Shown here: positions 4,939 through 8,851 of the stretch, piece after piece | Numbering within the stretch: position 1 is the first letter of the stretch | Layout of the letters: each line of letters begins with the position of its first letter | NCBI RefSeq assembly: GCF_020829685.1 | Contig: NZ_JAIVFR010000212.1 | Location: 1 to 8,851, forward strand | Origin: Nostoc sp. CHAB 5715 | GTDB lineage: Bacteria > Cyanobacteriota > Cyanobacteriia > Cyanobacteriales > Nostocaceae | Length of the DNA stretch: 8,851 nucleotides | Reading direction: 5' to 3' | The notes under the pieces: generated by a model | The model's input: the letters and a program-made list of their open reading frames with translations, nothing else | The model's database searches: none | What the model was told of the DNA's origin: nothing | Program-made: the position numbers and the translations under genes

Positions 4939-5358
4939 TTATTTCCCCGCCACCATTGCAGGCATTAACACCGCATCAATAATATGGATCACGCCATTGT
5001 CTGTCAAAATGTCTGTTTTGATGACATTGGCGTTATTCACCTTAAATTTGCCGTCGGCAGATTCAATGGCTACAATTGACCCTTCAAGCGTCTGTGCCTC
5101 ATTAATCTGTACCAAATCATCAGACCGAACATCCCCACTAGCGACATGATATGCCACAATTTTCTGGAGCTTAGGGATATCTTGTAGTAGCGATTCTAAG
5201 GTTCCCTCTGGCAGATTAGCAAAGGCTTCGTCAGTTGGTGCAAATAGCGTAAAAGAACCAGGACTTTTTAGAGTCTCTATGAGATTTGCAGCTTCAGCAG
5301 CCTTTACCAGGGTATTGAAGTTTCCCGCGTTGATAGCAGTTTCCACAAGGTCAGCCAT
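4939..5358 (-). CDS. Single-domain fasciclin (FAS1) protein (139 aa)
   Basis: One complete FAS1 domain fills the protein. The H1 motif is FTLFAPTDEAF (36-46), the YH pair is Y70-H71, and the H2 motif is NGVIHIIDAVLMP (121-133). FAS1 domains act in adhesion and extracellular matrix in many organisms; in cyanobacteria the short single-domain forms are common and their role is poorly known. There is no signal peptide or lipobox, so this form appears cytoplasmic or leaves by an unrecognised route. The ATG at 5358 gives a family-typical N-terminus; no clear Shine-Dalgarno is seen. It is convergent with the amylase across tandem repeats and divergent from rpoZ. A TATAAT box (5386-5391) lies about 28 bp upstream. 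Confidence 0.92.
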   Translation of the reverse strand: MADLVETAINAGNFNTLVKAAEAANLIETLKSPGSFTLFAPTDEAFANLPEGTLESLLQDIPKLQKIVAYHVASGDVRSDDLVQINEAQTLEGSIVAIESADGKFKVNNANVIKTDILTDNGVIHIIDAVLMPAMVAGK

Positions 5359-5371
5359 AAGGGTGTGTGAC

Positions 5372-5411
5372 TTTAGTCAGGTAATATTATAAGTAAGTTA
5401 TATTGACTAAA
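5372..5411. promoter_or_regulatory. Inverted repeat TTTAGTCA-N24-TGACTAAA, candidate shared operator
   Basis: Perfect 8-bp arms at 5372-5379 and 5404-5411. The left arm covers the expected start point of the fasciclin transcript. The right arm overlaps the candidate -35 box (TTGACT) of rpoZ. A dimeric regulator spanning both promoters is one explanation, but the arms could also be chance. No regulator gene is adjacent. Confidence 0.35.
5386..5391 (-). promoter_or_regulatory. Candidate -10 box for the fasciclin gene
   Basis: On the minus strand this is a perfect TATAAT, 28-33 bp upstream of the ATG. It would give a leader of about 20 nt. The hexamer at the -35 distance (TGTTTT, plus coordinates 5409-5414) is a poor match. 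Confidence 0.45.
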
Positions 5412-5431
5412 ACACTCTCAACCTCTATCAA
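5403..5431 (+). promoter_or_regulatory. Candidate rpoZ promoter TTGACT-N17-TATCAA
   Basis: The -35 box TTGACT (5403-5408) and -10 box TATCAA (5426-5431) have an optimal 17-bp spacing. This would start transcription near 5438 and leave a leader of roughly 78 nt before rpoZ. Confidence 0.45.
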
Positions 5432-5442
5432 GAGAGAGGTTG
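5419..5442. repeat. Hairpin CAACCTCT / AGAGGTTG
   Basis: Perfect 8-bp arms (5419-5426 and 5435-5442) with an 8-nt loop. It overlaps the candidate -10 region of rpoZ. No T-run follows, so it is not a typical terminator. Confidence 0.45.
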
Positions 5443-5515
5443 CTAGCGATTAAATACACAGCAGCAGATTTATCGGTACTGCTACACTGGGGAATGACCC
5501 CAAGAACCACTGATT

Positions 5516-5752
5516 ATGCTAAAGCGTTCTAAGTTTGAAACAACTCAGTCTCAGATTATGCACCGTTCTGAGGAACTGATTAGTGCAGCCTCAAATCGTT
5601 ACCGCATTACGGTTCAGGTGGCAAATCGTGCTAAACGTCGGCGTTATGAAGACTTTGAAAATAACGAAGATGCGATGATGAAGCCAGTACTAAGGGCAAT
5701 TATCGAAATGTCCGATGAATTGACTCAACCAGAAATTATTGGCGAACTATAA
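5516..5752 (+). CDS. rpoZ: RNA polymerase omega subunit
   Basis: The 78-aa protein matches cyanobacterial omega subunits along its length. It starts MLKRSKF and has [20 protein letters not shown] (16-35), the basic [12 protein letters not shown] segment (38-49) and a C-terminal [19 protein letters not shown] stretch (56-74). Omega binds the beta-prime subunit and helps RNA polymerase assembly; in cyanobacteria it has been linked to recruitment of the primary sigma factor. No Shine-Dalgarno is seen before the ATG, but the N-terminus fits the family. A small GGGG/CCCC hairpin (5489-5501) lies in the leader. The next gene begins 23 bp after the stop in the same direction, so the two are probably co-transcribed. 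Confidence 0.95.
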   Translation: MLKRSKFETTQSQIMHRSEELISAASNRYRITVQVANRAKRRRYEDFENNEDAMMKPVLRAIIEMSDELTQPEIIGEL

Positions 5753-5775
5753 AAAAAGGCTTTAGAGAAGGTAGG

Positions 5776-6384
5776 ATGAGCAAAAATTTATCGTTCATTC
5801 AACCCCTACTTAAACCTTGGCAGACACTCACTGCTTTAATGGTGGTGGGTGTAATTGTTTTAGGTTCAGGGGCGGACAAATCAATACATAAAAATTTATT
5901 TAGTATCCAACCTACTTATGCTCAGAGAATCACACCTAGCGATGTTTGGCAGCTAGTATATCAGCAATTACCTTCTTTACCACGAGAAAACAACTATATC
6001 AGCAAAGAAAATGGGAAAGTTGCCGAAAACAACACCTTAGTAAGTCGCCTGATTAGATATCACATTTATACCAAAGGGCGGGCCCCAATTTATCGCTTAG
6101 ATTGGAAGCTGACTTTAGCTGATTACCTGGGTGCGAACGAAATTATGTATGATACTACTTACCCAGGCAATGAAACACTACGGGAAAATCCGATAGAAGG
6201 CGATCGCAAAGCCATCACTCGTCTCACCCGCAGCCAACGAAATGCCCTAGTCCAAGTCTTAGTCAATATATTTAATCCGAGTTCCCAAAATACCCCACCC
6301 CCTAGCCCCAACACCACACCCAGCCCTAATACATCAACCACCCCACAACCACCCCAACGAGGAGGTGCCGAACTACTGAAATGA
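5776..6384 (+). CDS. Predicted exported or membrane-anchored protein with Pro-rich tail (202 aa)
   Basis: I do not recognise a named family. One hydrophobic segment (about 18-30, TALMVVGVIVLG) follows a short, mildly basic N-terminus. A YAQ site at 48-50 resembles a signal peptidase cleavage site, but it sits about 18 residues beyond the hydrophobic core, which is unusually far; the protein may instead stay anchored. The central part (51-165) has a conserved look, with IYTKGRAPIYRLDWKLTLAD (97-116) and a helix SQRNALVQVLVNIFNP (153-168). The tail (169-195) is low-complexity Pro, Ser, Thr and Asn, typical of a flexible linker in the periplasm or wall. AAGG at 5768-5771 is close to the ATG (4 nt). 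It lies 23 bp after rpoZ and 79 bp before the DUF1818 gene. Confidence 0.85.
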   Translation: MSKNLSFIQPLLKPWQTLTALMVVGVIVLGSGADKSIHKNLFSIQPTYAQRITPSDVWQLVYQQLPSLPRENNYISKENGKVAENNTLVSRLIRYHIYTKGRAPIYRLDWKLTLADYLGANEIMYDTTYPGNETLRENPIEGDRKAITRLTRSQRNALVQVLVNIFNPSSQNTPPPSPNTTPSPNTSTTPQPPQRGGAELLK

Positions 6385-6407
6385 CCAAACCCACAGTCCA
6401 AAATCTT

Positions 6408-6453
6408 CCTTTGCGTTCCTCTGCGTTAAACCTCAGCGTCCCTCTGCGTTAAA
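6408..6453 (+). repeat. Two tandem 23-bp CTCTGCGTTAAA repeats
   Basis: The units at 6408-6430 and 6431-6453 agree at 20 of 23 bases, both ending CCTCTGCGTTAAA. They fill most of the gap between the exported protein gene and the DUF1818 gene, ending 10 bp before its ATG, where a ribosome-binding site would be expected. Confidence 0.75.
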
Positions 6454-6463
6454 AAACTAAGCT

Positions 6464-6829
6464 ATGGAACGCCTTCTAAAAACTGGATTTGGTTGGCGTA
6501 TAGGCCAGAACCCCGATGCACCTGAATTTAAAGGTTTAGTCGGTACAGATGATTGGGCAATTGAGTTAACCGAAGCCGAGTTGAATGATTTTTGCCGCCT
6601 ACTAGCACAGCTAGCAGACACCATAAAACAACTTGCAACAGAATTAATGGAAGAGGAAAAAATTGCTTGTGAAGCCGAAAGCGATTTATTATGGATGGAG
6701 GTAGAAGGCTATCCTCATGCCTACAGTCTGCGCTTCATCTTGAATACAGGGCGATGTGTAGAAGGTAAATGGGATGCTTCTGCTGTTCCCGATTTGCTGC
6801 AAGCGACTGGGATGCTTAAGGTTTTTTAA
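6464..6829 (+). CDS. DUF1818 family protein (121 aa)
   Basis: Length and sequence fit the cyanobacterial DUF1818 family (PF08848): MERLLKTGFGWRIG at the start, then VGTDDWAIELTEAELNDF (26-43), a helical middle (44-68), LLWMEVEGYPHAYSLRFIL (75-93) and a GR-VEGKWD strand (96-104). No biochemical role is established. From memory, solved members share a fold with ssDNA-binding transcriptional regulators of the whirly type; this should be taken as tentative. It is a soluble cytoplasmic protein with two Cys (44, 69) in the helical part and one more (98). The gene follows rpoZ and an exported protein in one direction, so a link to transcription is tempting but unproven. There is no Shine-Dalgarno; a duplicated 23-bp repeat lies immediately upstream. 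Confidence 0.88.
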   Translation: MERLLKTGFGWRIGQNPDAPEFKGLVGTDDWAIELTEAELNDFCRLLAQLADTIKQLATELMEEEKIACEAESDLLWMEVEGYPHAYSLRFILNTGRCVEGKWDASAVPDLLQATGMLKVF

Positions 6830-6838
6830 ATTTGCCTC

Positions 6839-6867
6839 TTGCTTATCCTAGAGTTTTGCTGTATGAT
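6839..6867 (+). promoter_or_regulatory. Candidate tRNA-Pro promoter TTGCTT-N17-TATGAT
   Basis: The -35 box TTGCTT (6839-6844) and -10 box TATGAT (6862-6867) are 17 bp apart, and a GATAAT overlaps the -10. Transcription would begin near 6874, about 6 nt before the mature tRNA end. Confidence 0.5.
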
Positions 6868-6879
6868 AATAATTCTGAC

Positions 6880-6953
6880 CGGGGCGTAGCGCAGCTTGGT
6901 AGCGTGCCACTTTGGGGTAGTGGAGGTCGTGGGTTCGAATCCCGCCGCTCCGA
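6880..6953 (+). tRNA. trnP: tRNA-Pro (anticodon GGG)
   Basis: A full cloverleaf can be drawn. The acceptor stem is CGGGGCG (6880-6886) with CGCTCCG (6946-6952) and discriminator A6953. The D arm begins GCGC at 6889. The anticodon stem is CCACT/AGTGG (6907-6911, 6919-6923) with loop TTGGGGT, giving anticodon GGG at 6914-6916, which reads proline CCC/CCU codons. The T arm is GTGGG-TTCGAAT-CCCGC (6929-6945). CCA is not encoded. A minus-strand reading frame across this gene is a shadow. Confidence 0.96.
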
Positions 6954-6969
6954 TTGATGATAAGCCATG

Positions 6970-7003
6970 CCTGCTAGTCTTTTTAAAAGATTGGCAGGTT
7001 TTT
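6970..7003 (+). terminator. Intrinsic terminator after tRNA-Pro
   Basis: A long stem starts with CCTGC (6970-6974) and ends with GCAGG (6994-6998), continuing through TCTTTT/AAAAGA with two G-T wobbles to a very small loop, for about 13 pairs. TTTTT (6999-7003) follows at once. It lies 16 bp after the tRNA and points rightwards, shielding the tRNA transcript from the convergent helicase gene. Confidence 0.85.
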
Positions 7004-7044
7004 CAATCAAGTCTGCGAGACGATACCAAATCCTTAGCACAAAA

Positions 7045-8851
7045 TCATTCCAAAGCTTCACTACAAATAATAATTGGAATTGGTACAGACAGTGTAGGTA
7101 AACTATTATTCAGCCATTCATGCATATTATGTTGTCGGTAAATTTGCACCAATTGATTGAATAATTCCTGACCGACGAAACCATTACGTCGCAGTATATT
7201 TAACTCTCGGTTAATTACTTGAGTTATAGAACTACGAAACGCTTTTTCTAGAATATTAACTTGGCCTTTTACTTCTTCATAAGTACTTAATTTAAAAAAT
7301 ATTCTCAGTTCACGGAGAATATATCGTTGTCCCTGAGTCAAACGCTGGTTAAATTCCCGTTCTGCTTGGCGATGCTTCACTTCTTCTGCAAATTGAGATT
7401 TGACACGCATCACAGCAGAGTTATGCTCTTTGCTAACTCTTAAGCTAGGAGTAGTAGAATCAGCTTTAATTGCACCCAGAATGCGAGGGATATCCCTAGA
7501 AACTATATTTCCCTCATCGTCTAATAAAAACAACTGCTGATAGCCTTTGATTTCAGGTCGATTGGGGTCTGAAGCTTCACAGAAAACGTATGTCCCCTTC
7601 TGCTGCATAGAGAATTTAGCTGTACGAATACCATGCGGTAAATTAGCAATCCGCTCAAATTCACCTGAGTCTTCTTTCTGTAATTTTCGGAGAATTTCTT
7701 CAGCTTCATTTAAACCCAAGAAATCCTCTTCACCTTCCATATCAAAAAAGCTCAACTGTTTACCCTGTTGCTCATAAATAGCATACATAGCTTCTTCATT
7801 TAATTGTTCTGTAAGGTCAAGAATTGCAGCATCTTCACCAATAGAATCATGAATTTCTTGAATTCTGTTTTTGAGCTTTTGCTTCAAGCCTAAATTCCGT
7901 TCAATGCCTAATTCAGGTAAAAAATTGTATCCATAAATTACATCTTTATCGCTACCAATTCTGTCAATGCGGCCAAAACGCTGAATTAGTTTTACAGGGT
8001 TCCAATGCAAATCATAATTGATGATGAGGTCGCCATCTTGGAGGTTTAAACCTTCTGCTAATACATCGGTAGCAATGAGTGTATTAATTTCAGACTCACC
8101 AGCCTTAAATTTATATTCTTTATTGGCTTTAGGTGCAAATCTGCCAACTACACGAGTTTTATTCTTATTACTTCCGCTATAGATAACATCAATATCATCT
8201 TGCTTACCTTGTGAGTTTAAATTGTCGTGCAGATATTTAGCAGTATCAGCATATTGAGTAAAAATCAGCCGCTTTTTATCTTTGAGTATTGGTTTATCTA
8301 ACCAATTTATCAAAGTCTGTAATTTGGCATCTTTATCAGGTGTAATTGGTTCAACTAACGCCTGAATTTTTTTGAATAGGTTAATATCATGCTCAATATG
8401 CTGTTGTAATTTCTGTCCATTAAAATCCGCCAAGTCATATTTGCCAGACACCTGGCGTAATACATCCATCAAATCTTGTTCTTCAGCTTGGTTATAATCT
8501 GTTGATAGCAAAATTTGCGCTTCGTCTCCTGCGGGAATAAATCCTTGAGATAGTCCATTTAAAAACCTTTCATGGACTATCAATAATTTTTGAATAGTTT
8601 CTTTAAATGCATAAACACTCGACTCAAAGCGCTTAAATAATAGTACCCGCATTAGTCCTCGCAGGTTAGCGCCAGCGCGTTGTAAAGTATTATAAGGCTC
8701 TTGTTTTTGTTTGTCTTTTAAAACATAATTCCATAATCCATAACGAGCATAGCTGAGTTCGTTGACTAGTGGTTTAGCCAGTTGACGCTTGCGAGATATG
8801 CCTAAATATTGACGTAATTCCTGGTAAAGTCCTTGATAGGTTTTTAAATGG
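7045..8851 (-). CDS. SNF2/DEAD-type helicase, C-terminal part (N-terminus beyond window edge)
   Basis: The frame is open to the right edge: 66 further codons lie upstream of the ATG at 8650-8652, so that Met is internal and at least 601 residues are visible. Counting from that Met, residues 126-232 form the second RecA-like helicase domain: KKRLIFTQYADT (126-137), the ATDVLAEGLNLQ region (194-205, motif V) and QRFGRIDRIG (224-233, motif VI with the Arg finger). Walker A and DEAH motifs would lie in the missing N-terminal part. A long C-terminal extension (about 250-535) has no domain I can name. The sequence resembles large SNF2-related helicases (COG0553-like) often found in restriction or defence loci; whether this one is such a protein needs the rest of the gene. 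It is convergent with tRNA-Pro, ending 91 bp from it. Start and true length are unknown. Confidence 0.88.
   Translation of the reverse strand, partial: HLKTYQGLYQELRQYLGISRKRQLAKPLVNELSYARYGLWNYVLKDKQKQEPYNTLQRAGANLRGLMRVLLFKRFESSVYAFKETIQKLLIVHERFLNGLSQGFIPAGDEAQILLSTDYNQAEEQDLMDVLRQVSGKYDLADFNGQKLQQHIEHDINLFKKIQALVEPITPDKDAKLQTLINWLDKPILKDKKRLIFTQYADTAKYLHDNLNSQGKQDDIDVIYSGSNKNKTRVVGRFAPKANKEYKFKAGESEINTLIATDVLAEGLNLQDGDLIINYDLHWNPVKLIQRFGRIDRIGSDKDVIYGYNFLPELGIERNLGLKQKLKNRIQEIHDSIGEDAAILDLTEQLNEEAMYAIYEQQGKQLSFFDMEGEEDFLGLNEAEEILRKLQKEDSGEFERIANLPHGIRTAKFSMQQKGTYVFCEASDPNRPEIKGYQQLFLLDDEGNIVSRDIPRILGAIKADSTTPSLRVSKEHNSAVMRVKSQFAEEVKHRQAEREFNQRLTQGQRYILRELRIFFKLSTYEEVKGQVNILEKAFRSSITQVINRELNILRRNGFVGQELFNQLVQIYRQHNMHEWLNNSLPTLSVPIPIIICSEALE

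Noticed and set aside
4877..5149. 90-codon forward frame
   Set aside because: It begins in the ATGCCCA array and is antisense to the well-supported fasciclin gene.
6159..6401. 80-codon minus-strand frame rich in Gly, Leu and Val
   Set aside because: It is antisense to the low-complexity Pro-rich tail of the exported protein.
6843..7061. 72-codon minus-strand frame containing RRDSNPRPPLPQSG
   Set aside because: This is the usual false protein from the reverse strand of a tRNA gene; the cloverleaf of tRNA-Pro is clear.

Overview
The window looks like chromosome from a filamentous, Nostoc-type cyanobacterium. The grounds are four perfect HIP1 octamers (GCGATCGC at 949, 3976, 4117 and 6200), short 7-bp tandem repeats of the GGGAGTA and ATGCCCC type, several dispersed palindromic repeats of a kind common in Nostocales, and a typical cyanobacterial RNA polymerase omega subunit. 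Most genes are ordinary housekeeping or small conserved genes. The unusual content is in the repeat-rich spaces between them.

Layout. Positions 1-1431 hold no convincing gene. They contain a nested set of inverted 13-mers (TAGGACTTACGCA, three forward copies on the left and three reverse on the right, 92-929), an imperfect long hairpin with four small palindromes inside it, a GTCATTGC-bounded repeat, and an 11-copy 21-bp tandem repeat. A small coiled-coil protein of unknown function follows (1432-1827), then about 600 bp of repeats including a 76-bp nested hairpin element (2076-2151). Next is an exported protein made of three ChW-like repeats behind a twin-arginine signal (2428-2979). A 134-bp MITE with the same 13-mer ends (3031-3168) lies upstream of a single-domain GH13 amylase/neopullulanase-like enzyme (3303-4775). 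The amylase stop codon is supplied by a tandem repeat that fills the gap to the convergent fasciclin-domain gene (complement 4939-5358).

From 5516 rightwards there is a forward cluster: rpoZ, a predicted exported or membrane-anchored protein with a Pro-rich tail, and a DUF1818 protein. The fasciclin gene and rpoZ diverge from a 157-bp region with candidate promoters for both, overlapped by one inverted repeat. A tRNA-Pro(GGG) with a plausible promoter and a strong intrinsic terminator follows (6839-7003). The right end is the C-terminal part of a large SNF2-type helicase on the minus strand, running off the window edge (7045-8851). It may belong to a defence or restriction locus continuing to the right, but nothing visible proves that.

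I see no complete new system. The best leads are the nested 13-mer bracket structure and its small mobile relative, the three-repeat Tat/ChW protein with a conserved Cys in each repeat, the G-rich repeat that rewrote the amylase 3' end, the shared operator-like repeat between fasciclin and rpoZ, and the helicase beside a tRNA gene.
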